Source of the DNA: Gemmataceae bacterium
GTDB taxonomy: Bacteria > Planctomycetota > Planctomycetia > Gemmatales > Gemmataceae
DNA: 55,225 nt
Reading direction: 5' to 3'
Assembly (NCBI GenBank): GCA_009692065.1
Contig: SHZY01000016.1
Span: forward strand, 1-55,225
The position numbers were made by a program, and so were the translations under genes. The notes below the pieces were generated by a model that saw only the letters and a program-made list of their open reading frames with translations, did not search any database and had not been told where the DNA came from. Every line of letters starts with the position of its first letter. The stretch's first letter is position 1. Positions 46,973 through 55,225 of this stretch are shown here, one piece after another.

Positions 46973-49348
46973 ATGCAGCGAAATATGATCGTGTTTGTTA
47001 TCCTGGCGGCCGGCGTTCTCGCCGGCTGGTACTTCCTGGCCGCGCCGACCGGCGATCCAAGCGCCAAGAAAGTTGCCCAGGCCGACAAGAAGGAAAAACC
47101 GAAAGACGAGAAAGAGCCCGAGATCAAAGACAAGGAAAAGGAGAAACCCAAGGAGAAGGTGAAAGAGCCGGAGAAAAAACCCGAAGTGAAGCCCGCCCCC
47201 AAGAGCGAGCCGGCCAAGACTGAGACGCTCGGCGGCGACGGGTTCCATTTGACGGTGGACATCACCTCACGCGGCGCCGGCGTGCGCCGGGTTGCGCTCA
47301 ATCGATTCAAGGCAGCCGACTGGCGCGGCAAGCCGACCGAACACACACTCGAACTCATCCAGGACGACGAATTCGCGTCGTCCTATCGCATGTATCACTA
47401 TGAAGAGCCGGGCGACGATAACCCCGTCCTCGGGCTGGGCGAAAAAACCTGGGCCTTCGAAGGCAAGAAAACCGAGGAGGGTTACCACGAGGCCAGCTAC
47501 TCGACGACGGTGCCGGGACTTGACCACATCAAGATCCTGAAGACCTACCGCCTGGGGAAAAAGGATTACCACGTCGGGTTGCTCGTCGAAGTGCACGACA
47601 CGCGGCAGCGCGGGGGCAAAAACGAGCCGACGCCGTTCCGTTACCAACTAACCGGCGCCAAGGGGTTGGCGGTCGAAGGCGAATGGTATGCCTCCATCTT
47701 CCGCAATGCGATCAGCCTCTTGGTTGACGAGGACGGCTTGCACCGCAACCTCGAAGACTCGCTGCGCATCAGCGCACGCAAGGGCGGCGATACCTGGCCG
47801 GAAGCCAAGTACAAAAGGGGCAACAGCCGATTGCAATACGCAGGCGTCGCCAATCAATACTTCGCCGCGATGATCGTCGTCGACGACAAGCAGCCAAAAA
47901 AGGACGAAGGGGGCACCACCCCCGACAAGATTCTCGCCTGGGCCAGGCCGACGCTCGAAACCGAAGAGAAACGCGGTGTCATCGTCAAGATTTTCCCGAA
48001 CAAAGACACGATCCTCTTCCGCGACGACAAGAACGAGGTTCGCGAGTACCATCTGCTGCCTCGAACGCAGAACCACTTCAAGGATCTCGAACTCCAGGAA
48101 AACCAAAGTGCGGTCCTGAGTTTCTACAAAACTCCCGATCCTGACAGCAAGCTCATCGCCGCCTGGGTCCGCATCGGGACTTCACTTAAACCGCAGTTCG
48201 ACGACATCACCGTCCGCGTCAACAGCGAGAAGATCGAGCTCGCCCCCGGCGCCAAGGCCGCGCACCAGTTCATCCTCTACCACGGCCCAATCAAGGCGGC
48301 CCTCCTCGCCCAGTTCACGGGCGAAAAGGAAGTCGACCCCGACATGGTCGTCCGCTATCACGACACGCTCAATCTGTACACCCTGACCGATTACCGCTCC
48401 GACAACGTGGTCGGCAAGATCTTCTCCACCATCGGTTTGACCAAGCTCATCATCTGGTTCACCACGCTGATGCACTGGCTCCTCAACAAGCTGCACATGG
48501 TCTTCGGCTCCTATGGCCTGAGCATCATCGTCCTCACCGTCATCGTCCGCGGCGTGATGTTTCCGATTAGCCGCAAGCAGGCGATGTTCAGCATTAAGAT
48601 GCAAGAGCTGGCACCGGAGATGAAGAAGATCAAGGAACGCTACAAGGACGATCAGCGGGCGCAGATGCAGGCCTTGAGTGAATTCAACCGCAAGCACGGC
48701 ATCAACCCGCTGGGGAGTTGCTGGCCGATCTTCTTGCAGATGCCAATCTTCCTCGGGCTGTATTTCGCGTTGCAGGAAAGCATCCACTTTCGGCTGGCGA
48801 GTTTTTTCTGGATCGACAGCCTGTCCGCCCCCGATATGTCGGTCTACTGGACGGAGAGCATCCCGATCATCAGCGTGCCGGATCACGCCTCCGGCCTTTT
48901 GAGCGCGCTCTACCTCGGCCCTTATCTGAATGTGCTGCCGTTGATCGCGGTCGTCTTCATGATGATCCAGCAAGCGCAAACGATGCCGCCGGCGGCCGAC
49001 GAGCAGCAGGAAATGCAGCAGAAGATGATGAAGTACATGTCGATCCTGTTCGGCATCATGTTTTACAAAGTCGCGGCAGGGCTGTGCATCTACTTCATCG
49101 CCAGCAGCATGTGGGGCCTGGCCGAGCGTAAGCTTTTGCCGAAAAAGAAAACGCAGCCCGACTCCTCCACGTCAACCGAAGGGACGGCCGCCGCCACGGC
49201 CAATGGCGCCGTCGCCACCAAGTGGAAGGGCAAGAGCAAGAAGGAAAAGGAAAAGGAACTCAAGGAAAAGGAAAAGGCTCCCGTCACCGCCATGGAAAAG
49301 CTGAAGGCCCTCTGGCGCGATATTCTCAAGGCGGCCGAGAAAAAATAG
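46973..49348 (+). CDS. yidC: Membrane protein insertase YidC
   Basis: The 791-residue protein inserts and folds inner-membrane proteins, alone or with SecYEG. An N-terminal signal-anchor (MIVFVILAAGVLAGWYFLA) is followed by a Lys/Glu-rich linker, a periplasmic beta-supersandwich domain, and the conserved C-terminal membrane part (TLMHWLLNKLHMVFGSYGLS; MFPISRKQAMFSIKMQ; NPLGSCWPIFLQMPIFLGLY; MMKYMSILFGIMFYK). A lysine-rich cytoplasmic tail (KGKSKKEKEKELKEK) resembles those that help ribosome contact. The charged linker near residues 35-85 is unusually long. rnpA, rpmH and trmE, which often flank yidC, are not in the window. Confidence 0.96.
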   Translation: MQRNMIVFVILAAGVLAGWYFLAAPTGDPSAKKVAQADKKEKPKDEKEPEIKDKEKEKPKEKVKEPEKKPEVKPAPKSEPAKTETLGGDGFHLTVDITSRGAGVRRVALNRFKAADWRGKPTEHTLELIQDDEFASSYRMYHYEEPGDDNPVLGLGEKTWAFEGKKTEEGYHEASYSTTVPGLDHIKILKTYRLGKKDYHVGLLVEVHDTRQRGGKNEPTPFRYQLTGAKGLAVEGEWYASIFRNAISLLVDEDGLHRNLEDSLRISARKGGDTWPEAKYKRGNSRLQYAGVANQYFAAMIVVDDKQPKKDEGGTTPDKILAWARPTLETEEKRGVIVKIFPNKDTILFRDDKNEVREYHLLPRTQNHFKDLELQENQSAVLSFYKTPDPDSKLIAAWVRIGTSLKPQFDDITVRVNSEKIELAPGAKAAHQFILYHGPIKAALLAQFTGEKEVDPDMVVRYHDTLNLYTLTDYRSDNVVGKIFSTIGLTKLIIWFTTLMHWLLNKLHMVFGSYGLSIIVLTVIVRGVMFPISRKQAMFSIKMQELAPEMKKIKERYKDDQRAQMQALSEFNRKHGINPLGSCWPIFLQMPIFLGLYFALQESIHFRLASFFWIDSLSAPDMSVYWTESIPIISVPDHASGLLSALYLGPYLNVLPLIAVVFMMIQQAQTMPPAADEQQEMQQKMMKYMSILFGIMFYKVAAGLCIYFIASSMWGLAERKLLPKKKTQPDSSTSTEGTAAATANGAVATKWKGKSKKEKEKELKEKEKAPVTAMEKLKALWRDILKAAEKK

Positions 49349-49412
49349 CTTGCGGCGGGGACCTGTGGTACAATCGGCGACGTGGGAATGGGCGCCCGAC
49401 TTCCCGATTTCG

Positions 49413-49466
49413 CCGCTTGCGGCTTAGCGCTCGCAAGACGACACGCGAGCGCTAAGCCGCAAGCGG
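49413..49466. repeat. Chimeric palindrome, family B outside and family A inside
   Basis: CCGCTTGCGGCTTAGCGCTCGC and its complement give 22-base perfect arms. The outer CCGCTTGCGG module is family B; the inner TTAGCGCTCGC module is family A. It lies between yidC and the VWA gene. Confidence 0.93.
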
Positions 49467-49500
49467 GAAACAGAAAGAAACCATCTCGCAGGATCATGCC

Positions 49501-51144
49501 ATGCGCAAGCTCATCCTCTTCGTCCCACTGCTCTTCATCATCGGCATCGGGCAAGCGTCGGCGCAGTCGGAGAAATCCAAGCGCCCCTACCAGCTCGATT
49601 TCGATCCGTCGAAGGATGTCGAGCAACTCAACAAGTTGCCCGATGGCAGGGAAGGCATCTACGTCAAAGTGCGCTTCGGCATCACGCTCGACGGCGCCAA
49701 GGTCGATAAGCTCGAAGGCGAATACAAGATTCGCCTCGAGGAAGACGGCAATTTCATCAAGGAATACGATGTGCCCAGGCCGGTCGCCTCGCAGGCGATG
49801 AGCGTCATGCTGACGCTCGACACCAGCGGCAGCATGCGGGAACACGATCGCATGAACCAGGCCCGCATCGCGTCCGACGTGTTCCTCAAGAAGCTGCCGG
49901 GGCCGACCGATTGCGGGCTGATTCTGTTCGATCACGAAATCCGCGACACGCTGGCGCCGATCTTCGACCGCGGGCCGCTCCTGGCCAAGATCAACGCCAT
50001 CCTGCCTCGCGGCGGCACCGCCTACATCGACGCCGCCCATGAAGGCGTGGTCGTACTGCGCAACGCCGGCCGCGGCCGCGATCGCGCGGTCGTCCTCATG
50101 ACCGACGGCATCGATCTCAACAGCAAACGGACCATCGAGGCGGTCATCGCCGCGGCGAAGCACGAACGGGTGCGCGTCTACACGATCGGCATCGGCGAGC
50201 CGGGCAGGTTTGAGCCGGTCAATACCGTCCTCGCGCTCGACCATTCCGGCAGCATGAAGCCCCCCGCCGACGATGCCGACACCACGCCGAAGATCGAAGC
50301 CTTGCACCTCGCCGCCGAGCGCTACGTCGAATCGATGTCCACGGCCGGGCGTGTTTCCATCATCCCGTTCAGCACCGACGTCGGTAAGCCAAGGCCCTTC
50401 CGCGACAAGGCGGAGCTCGATACGCTCAAGAAAAGCATCAAGACCCTGAAAGCGGACGGCGAAACGGCCCTTTTCGATGCCGCCTACGAAGCGATCTGCG
50501 TGCTCGAAGCCGACAACCCCAAGGGCAAGCGGGCCGTCATCGCCATGACCGACGGCGTCGACAACTCCAGCCGCCGCCGCGTCGCAGAAGTCATCGAACG
50601 CGCCAAGGAAGCGAAGGTTCCGCTCTACCTGCTCGGCTTCGGCCGCGCTCACGAACTCGATGAGAAGACCATGCGCCACATGGCTGAATCCACCGGCGGC
50701 AAATACTACCACGCCAAGAACAAGGACGCCTTGATCGAGATCTTCGAGTTTCTTTCCTCCTCACTGCACGACGACGGCATCAACGAAAGCGTTCTCAAAC
50801 ATATCGCCAAGGAGACCGGCGGGCAGTACTTCCCGGCCAAGAATGTCAGCGAGCTGAAGATGATTCTCGAAATGGTCACGCAGAGCATCCAGCGCGAATC
50901 GCATGAGATCTCGTTCGCGAGCCTCAATCAACGCGCCGATGGCCGGCAGCGGAACATTGGCTTGAAGCTCATTCATCGCGGCGTCGGCGGAACGGAGTCG
51001 GTGCTTGACGAGCAGACCGGCAGCATCCAGTTGCGCGGCCTGGTCATTGCGGAGATGGATCCGTTCGTGTATCTCGTGCTTCTCGCCGGCGTGGGCGTGC
51101 TGATTGCCCTGCCCGGCTTGCTGTGGCGAGCGCCGACGGTCTGA
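49501..51144 (+). CDS. Exported protein with two VWA domains
   Basis: The 547-residue protein has a signal peptide (MRKLILFVPLLFIIGIGQASA). The first VWA domain begins near 100 with the MIDAS motif DTSGS (Asp107). The second begins near 240 with DHSGS (Asp247). Later metal-binding loops (LMTDGID; AMTDGVD) are also present, so both sites look intact. A C-terminal membrane segment (PFVYLVLLAGVGVLIALPGLL) anchors it. Such proteins bind partners through the metal site. A MoxR/ChlI-type ATPase (12.9 kb), the usual partner of some VWA proteins, is present but distant. Confidence 0.9.
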   Translation: MRKLILFVPLLFIIGIGQASAQSEKSKRPYQLDFDPSKDVEQLNKLPDGREGIYVKVRFGITLDGAKVDKLEGEYKIRLEEDGNFIKEYDVPRPVASQAMSVMLTLDTSGSMREHDRMNQARIASDVFLKKLPGPTDCGLILFDHEIRDTLAPIFDRGPLLAKINAILPRGGTAYIDAAHEGVVVLRNAGRGRDRAVVLMTDGIDLNSKRTIEAVIAAAKHERVRVYTIGIGEPGRFEPVNTVLALDHSGSMKPPADDADTTPKIEALHLAAERYVESMSTAGRVSIIPFSTDVGKPRPFRDKAELDTLKKSIKTLKADGETALFDAAYEAICVLEADNPKGKRAVIAMTDGVDNSSRRRVAEVIERAKEAKVPLYLLGFGRAHELDEKTMRHMAESTGGKYYHAKNKDALIEIFEFLSSSLHDDGINESVLKHIAKETGGQYFPAKNVSELKMILEMVTQSIQRESHEISFASLNQRADGRQRNIGLKLIHRGVGGTESVLDEQTGSIQLRGLVIAEMDPFVYLVLLAGVGVLIALPGLLWRAPTV

Positions 51145-51147
51145 TTC

Positions 51148-51224
51148 GCCGCTTGCGGCTTCGCGCTCGCCGCCAGCAGGCCAGAGTAATTGCCGCCAGT
51201 AACGAGCGCAAAGCCGCAAGCGGC
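51148..51224. repeat. Family B palindrome with an inserted middle
   Basis: CCGCTTGCGGCTTCGCGCTCG pairs with CGAGCGCAAAGCCGCAAGCGG, about 35 bases apart. The middle segment (GCCGCCAGCAGGCC..AATTGCCGCC) is unrelated to either arm and differs from the short loops of other copies. Confidence 0.85.
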
Positions 51225-51241
51225 TGCGTATAACAATCTGC

Positions 51242-52756
51242 ATGTCCTCGCTTCCCACCGTTTATCTGGTCGGCGCCGGGCCTGGCCATCCGGGACTATT
51301 GACCCTGCGGGCGGTAGAGTGCCTGCAGCAAGCGGACCTCGTTCTCTATGACAAGCTCGTTTCGTCGCTCGTCCTGGAACACGCGCCGGCGGCGGAGAAG
51401 ATTTGCGTCGCGGAGATCGCACCGCATCACGATCAACGTGTGGTGCCGATCCATGAGGCGATGATCGCTGCCGCCCGCGCGGGTCGGCGCGTCGTCAGGC
51501 TGAAAGGTGGCGACCCCTACGTTTTTGGCCGCGGCGCGGAAGAAGCGGAAATCCTGCATCACGCGGGCATCCCGTTCGAGGTGGTGCCCGGCGTCACTGC
51601 CGCGGTGGGGGCCGCGGCGTTCGCGGGCATCTCGCTCACCCACCGGGCCTTCGCCAGCGCGGTCGCCTTCGTCACGGGCCATGAAAACCCGCACAAGCCG
51701 GAGAGCGTGCTCGACTGGAACGTGCTCGCCCGTTTCCCGGGGACGCTCGTCATCTACATGGGCATGTCGCGCATCGATCGCATCGTGGCAGCGCTGGTGT
51801 CGGCCGGCAAGGATCCGCAGACCCCCGCGGCCGCCGTTCATGCCGCAACCCTGGGCCTGCAGCGCACGGTGACCGCCACCTTGGGCGACCTGCCACAGCG
51901 CGTGCGCGAGGAAGGCCTTACCGCGCCGGCGCTCTTGCTCATCGGTGAGGTGGTGAAACTGCGTCGCGAGCTGGCCTGGTTCGAGCGCCGGCCGCTCTTC
52001 GGCAAGCGAGTCCTGGTCACGCGGCCGCGGCATCAAGCCGGCGCGCTGGTCCAGCGGTTGCTCGACCTTGGCGCCGTCCCCTATGTTCTGCCCACCGTCG
52101 AGATCCGCGATCCACCTGACTGGGCGCCGGTCGATCAAGCGATCCGCACTCTCCAGCAATACGATTGGCTCGTCTTCACCAGCGCCAACGGCGTGCAAGC
52201 CTTCCTGAATCGGCTCGAAAAGCTCGGCCTCGATCTGCGCGCCCTCGGGAAACTGCAAATCGCTGCGATCGGCCCGAAGACGGCGGAAACGCTCCTTGGC
52301 TTTCACCTGCGCGCCGATCTCGTGCCGGCGCGATTTCAATCGGAGGACCTGGCAGCGGAATTGTTGACGCGAATAAAACCCAAGCAGCGCGTACTTCTGG
52401 CCCGCGCCGATCGCGGCCGCGACGTCGTTCGCCAGCAGCTCAGTTCAGTCTGCGCGGTCGAGCAGATCGCGGTGTATTGGCAAGTGGATGCCGTCGAGAC
52501 GGATGAGGAGGTGATGAACGCATTGCGCCGCGGCGAGATCGAGTTCGTCACGCTGACGAGCGCCAACATCGCCCGGTCGCTGCTGGAGCGGTTGGACACG
52601 ACTTGCTTGCGCCGCATCCAGGCGAGCGAGATCAAGCTGGTCAGCATCAGCTCGGTCACGACTGCCGAGGTGAACCGTCTTGGCTACAAGGTAGTTGTCG
52701 AGGCGAAAGAGGCGACAATCGAAGGGGTAATCCAGGCGCTGATAGGCATCATCTGA
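51242..52756 (+). CDS. cobA-hemD: Uroporphyrinogen-III C-methyltransferase fused to uroporphyrinogen-III synthase
   Basis: The 504-residue fusion has an N-terminal SUMT domain (1-245): VGAGPGHPGLLTLRAVE, VVRLKGGDPYVFGRGAEE, VPGVTAAVGAAAFAG, THRAFASAVAFVTGH. It has a C-terminal HemD domain (about 255-504): RPLFGKRVLVTRPRHQAG, WLVFTSANGVQAFLN, AIGPKTAETL, and ITLTSANIARSLL-like sequence. The two parts make uroporphyrinogen III from hydroxymethylbilane and then methylate it twice toward precorrin-2, the branch to sirohaem and cobalamin. Such fusions are known in other phyla. hemB (3.5 kb) is the other tetrapyrrole gene here. No ribosome-binding site is seen at the ATG. Confidence 0.93.
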   Translation: MSSLPTVYLVGAGPGHPGLLTLRAVECLQQADLVLYDKLVSSLVLEHAPAAEKICVAEIAPHHDQRVVPIHEAMIAAARAGRRVVRLKGGDPYVFGRGAEEAEILHHAGIPFEVVPGVTAAVGAAAFAGISLTHRAFASAVAFVTGHENPHKPESVLDWNVLARFPGTLVIYMGMSRIDRIVAALVSAGKDPQTPAAAVHAATLGLQRTVTATLGDLPQRVREEGLTAPALLLIGEVVKLRRELAWFERRPLFGKRVLVTRPRHQAGALVQRLLDLGAVPYVLPTVEIRDPPDWAPVDQAIRTLQQYDWLVFTSANGVQAFLNRLEKLGLDLRALGKLQIAAIGPKTAETLLGFHLRADLVPARFQSEDLAAELLTRIKPKQRVLLARADRGRDVVRQQLSSVCAVEQIAVYWQVDAVETDEEVMNALRRGEIEFVTLTSANIARSLLERLDTTCLRRIQASEIKLVSISSVTTAEVNRLGYKVVVEAKEATIEGVIQALIGII

Positions 52757-52811
52757 GCCGCTTGCTGCGTAGCAGGTGCGCAACTGGCGCGTCTGCTACG
52801 CAGCAAGCGGC
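52757..52811. repeat. Family B palindrome between convergent genes
   Basis: 19-base arms GCCGCTTGCTGCGTAGCAG and complement, with a 17-base GC-rich loop. It begins on the base after the cobA-hemD stop and ends four bases before the stop of the minus-strand gene. Confidence 0.92.
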
Positions 52812-52815
52812 CAGA

Positions 52816-52998
52816 TCAACGAATCTCCGTGAACGATTCCCACGCGAGCCAACCGACGAGACCGGCGGCCAGGATGCCGATAATGTTAACCGTCCAGCCC
52901 ATACCGCTGAAAGGGAAGCTCACCAGCATATCCAACAGGAAAAGTAGGAGTAAGATGCCGGAGACGCCTAGCGATCCCCAGCAAAGCCATTTTTCCAT
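52816..52998 (-). CDS. Small membrane protein, two transmembrane segments
   Basis: The 60-residue protein MEKWLCWGSLGVSG onward has two hydrophobic helices (ILLLLFLLDMLVSF; NIIGILAAGLVGWLAW) and a short end FTEIR. The ATG at 52998 is preferred over 53100: AGGG lies upstream and the longer frame adds polar residues with no precedent. The family is not recognised from this sequence; small bitopic proteins of this kind are common in planctomycetes. The 126 bases upstream to the next gene (53101-53226) hold nothing I can support. Confidence 0.55.
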   Translation of the reverse strand: MEKWLCWGSLGVSGILLLLFLLDMLVSFPFSGMGWTVNIIGILAAGLVGWLAWESFTEIR

Positions 52999-53226
52999 CT
53001 CGACGACCCTTTCAGCGTTCCCGACGAACACGCGGGGAGGCCGTGAAGCACGCATCACGCCCTCAGACGAAGCAACATTGTAGCGGTTCGTTCGCGGCAT
53101 GCAACAGGCTAGAGAGGAACTCTGTAAACGGCGTGTGATTAGTTAACAAGCGGGTAGTATTGTCGGAAAAATCGGCATAGGCGGTCAATTAGCGTCGCTT
53201 GTGCAACCGTATTTATTTACACCGTG

Positions 53227-54328
53227 TCATTTCCCGATTTCGCGGCGAATTTTCTCGAAATCCCAGAAACGTGGCGTACCGCCACCATTGTGGACCAGCC
53301 ACCGTCCATCGCGGGACAGAGCGATCTGCGTACCGATTCCTTGCGAACGGAACTGATAAAGCAGTTTTCCGGTCGCCACCTCCCAAATGAAGATTTTAGC
53401 CGGATCGGGCTCTTTCTCTAGGAACGGCAGCGCGACGGAAATAACCAGCTTGCCATCCGGCGAATAAAGAACCGGGTGCTCGGGAATAGAAGTGCGATCC
53501 AACCCGGTGCAATCGTGGAGCTTCTTGAAGGTTTTGGCGTCCCAGATGCTAACAATCTGCTCTTGCGAGTGCAAGCTGGCCGCGATGGTTTTCTCATCGG
53601 GGCTAAACGCCACGCTAAAAAAAAGTTCGCCCCCCATGGACGGGCTTCCCCTCATCAATTTCCAGCCGGCCGATAACTCGGGCTGCTTCCGCGTCCCATA
53701 TTTGTGTCACAGCACCGGGGTAGGCAATTGCAAACCGCTTGCCGTCCTTGGACACGGCCACACCCTTGATCCCGAAGTACTCGAGTTTGTCAAGTGCGAC
53801 AAGAGGCGTGGCCTTCTGTGTCTCCAGATTCCAAATCTGCCCACCCGCCTTCATGGTTTGAGTGCCGCAAAGAAGTCGTTTCCCATCCGGGAACATGGCC
53901 AATTGGCGAGAGCGGGACACATCGTCGAAGATGTGTTCGAGTTTCCACGGCGGGCCGGCATAGATGCGTATCTTCTTGTCCCACCCCACGGTGACGACGC
54001 GTTTGCCGTCTGGGCTAAGCGCCCCGTCCATTGCAAATGACGGCTGTTCCACCGAATGCACCAATTTCTTGGATTGCGTGTCCCAAAAATCGATGATCCC
54101 CACCTTTGAATTGCGGACCACTCCTATGCCAACCAGTTGTTTTCCGTCAGGGGAAAAAAACATCCGGCCGATATCATGCTCCGCTCCAGCCACTACGGTG
54201 GCGTCCGCGGGTCGAACTGGACCGTCATGCAATTGGAGGCGATTGCCCGTAGATGCCAGGTACACGCCGCAGACGGTAACGATGGAACCGCATGTAGCGA
54301 GAGCAAGGAATATTTTCTTGCAAATCAC
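53227..54328 (-). pseudogene. Exported WD40 protein split by a frameshift near 53615-53660
   Basis: A GTG at 54328, with a strong AGGAGG upstream, starts MICKKIFLALATCGSIVTVC (signal or anchor). WD40/beta-propeller repeats follow (FFSPDGKQLVGIGVV; ALSPDGKRVVTVGWD; MFPDGKRLLCG), ending in VHGGRTFF and TAG. The next frame continues with FFSVAFSPDEKTIAAS and more repeats to the TGA at 53227. The junction holds two homopolymers, GGGGGG and TTTTTTTT, where one base fewer would restore the frame. This is either a sequence error, a mutation, or slippage at the T run. The gene starts 12 bases after the caspase-like gene, so the two form an operon. Confidence 0.72.
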
Positions 54329-54340
54329 AGCCTCTCCTCC

Positions 54341-55021
54341 TCATGATGGATCGACGACAGCCCATAGCACGTCTGGGTCGTTCCAGGTATTGATGATATC
54401 CCATGCCCCACGTACTCGAGCGCGGAGTACCGTCGCGATGGCTTGCATCCTGTCTAATCCTGATACGCCGCTCCACGTTGCGGCGGCGCCGCAATACTGC
54501 AGATCGACGAGCGCGTTGTTGGCCAATGCCGCTCGAACCCGCGCCGCCGCGGCCGCGTTGTCGGCGCGATCTATCGTATTTAGATTATTCGCGGGATCCA
54601 AACGGACTACTCCCCCCCAGCCATGTGCCCCGATCACCAAGCGTGAGACGCTACCCGCAGGGAGTTGAGACAATTCGGCCCCGAGGCCTTCAACGGTGTG
54701 AACGTTGGTGATGATGTATGCGCCGGCGCCGTAATACCGCCTCGCAGAGTCGCGCCACTGGGCTCGTTGCGCCCCGGTGCTTCCGCAAACAATCACCACC
54801 GTAAGGTTTTGCGCGTTCGCCGGAATATTGGGATTGGTGACCGGGGGATCTGCCGCGACAGCTTGACCTATCTGGCCGTTGTCAGCGGCTGCAGCAGCCG
54901 TAAAGAAGGCGTCCCCCGAATAGGAGGCCTGGACCACCACTCCTGGGACGGCCAACAAATCGCTTTGAACGGGGACCCCGGCCGTTCCGTCAGGCCCCAC
55001 CTGGGCAGAGCCTAACGGCAT
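54341..55021 (-). CDS. Ig-like plus caspase-like protein, 5' end probably lost to an insertion
   Basis: From the first in-frame ATG the product has 226 residues, but an Ig-like beta-sandwich starts upstream (GQVVFTYSVSGG, reading into MPLGSAQVGPDGTAGVP). The in-frame stop before it lies inside the neighbouring transposase gene, so the true start is not visible and the gene is probably truncated. The rest resembles clan CD (caspase-type) proteases: a strand NLTVVIVCGSTGAQ, His-Gly in VSRLVIGAHGWGG, and a Cys after a strand in LVDLQYCGAA, about 45 residues on. This His-Cys spacing fits a catalytic dyad. The WD40 gene is downstream in the same unit. Confidence 0.55.
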   Translation of the reverse strand: MPLGSAQVGPDGTAGVPVQSDLLAVPGVVVQASYSGDAFFTAAAAADNGQIGQAVAADPPVTNPNIPANAQNLTVVIVCGSTGAQRAQWRDSARRYYGAGAYIITNVHTVEGLGAELSQLPAGSVSRLVIGAHGWGGVVRLDPANNLNTIDRADNAAAAARVRAALANNALVDLQYCGAAATWSGVSGLDRMQAIATVLRARVRGAWDIINTWNDPDVLWAVVDPS

Positions 55022-55112
55022 CGGTGTCCCTCCCGAGACACTGTACGTGAAGACGACTTGCCCGGTTGGCGTGGGACAGCTAAGGGGCTGTCCGGCGATT
55101 AGTGTTACAACT

Positions 55113-55225
55113 TCATCCGGACGGCCTGATGGTATAGTTCCACTCGCCGTGGAACTTTGCTGGGCGAAGATTCACCGACGCCAGTTCGTCGTCGGTGACC
55201 TTGATGCCCGTTGGGTAACTGTTTT
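55113..55225 (-). mobile_element. 3' end of an ISAzo13-type transposase gene
   Basis: The minus-strand frame from the window edge reads NSYPTGIKVTDDELASVNLR, then PAKFHGEWNYTIRPSG and stops (TGA at 55113-55115). This matches the usual C-terminus of ISAzo13-family transposases, whose last residues are FHGEWNYTI plus a few. Only about 37 residues are inside the window. The inverted-repeat end of the element should lie in the next 50 or so bases toward 55050; a hairpin GGACAGC..GCTGTCC there (about 55077-55096) could be part of it. No transposition can be inferred from this fragment. Confidence 0.75.

Overview
The window looks like a chromosomal segment of a high-GC planctomycete, most likely of the Gemmata group. 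This is inferred from gene content: a DUF1559 pilin-like gene, tandem DUF2330 genes, hopanoid genes (squalene-hopene cyclase and HpnH), a sulfatase, a membrane-anchored Ser/Thr kinase, lysine/glutamate-rich secreted proteins, an LptE-like lipoprotein and a YidC with a long charged linker. I saw no rRNA, tRNA or CRISPR array.

Layout. Positions 1-12212 are almost all minus strand: a small secreted protein, aldo/keto reductase, Ser/Thr kinase, HemB, class V aminotransferase coupled to an isochorismatase-type hydrolase, a large HEAT-repeat protein and two DUF2330 paralogues. A DinB-like gene (plus) and a ChlI/MoxR-type ATPase (minus) follow. Next comes a minus-strand glutamate synthase unit, lysR-gltB-gltD. 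From about 21.9 kb to 39.6 kb everything is plus strand: a frameshifted membrane protein, a lipoate ligase-like protein, shc-hpnH, a secreted protein, a sulfatase, a DUF1559 gene broken by an in-frame TGA, recO, a TPR lipoprotein, an LptE-like lipoprotein, folP and a 1445-residue membrane-anchored TPR protein. Two M48 metallopeptidases then bracket a LarA-like racemase. Two tandem isocitrate dehydrogenase-type genes, a metallophosphoesterase, yidC, a double-VWA protein and a CobA-HemD fusion follow. The right end carries a small membrane protein, a frameshifted WD40 gene, an Ig-like/caspase-like protein that looks 5'-truncated, and the 3' end of an ISAzo13-type transposase.

Housekeeping themes are tetrapyrrole synthesis (hemB, cobA-hemD), nitrogen assimilation (gltBD with an adjacent LysR regulator), hopanoids (shc, hpnH), folate (folP), recombination (recO) and envelope biogenesis (yidC, lptE, M48 proteases).

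The most striking feature is not a gene. Most gene junctions hold a long inverted repeat from one of several families: GTTTAGCG..CGCTAAAC palindromes, GCCGCTTGC..GCAAGCGGC palindromes, inverted arrays of heptamers such as GTCAGGA, a three-armed CCCTGGGGT element, and a CACGGAT nonamer array. Four of the five convergent gene pairs have a family A or B palindrome filling the gap almost exactly. Several copies lie inside or at the ends of reading frames, including in-frame insertions in the ATPase gene and beside the catalytic DXDD motif of the hopene cyclase, and as C-terminal tails of FolP, a TPR lipoprotein and an M48 protease. This looks like an active or recently active family of small palindromic elements and is the best candidate for an undescribed system here.
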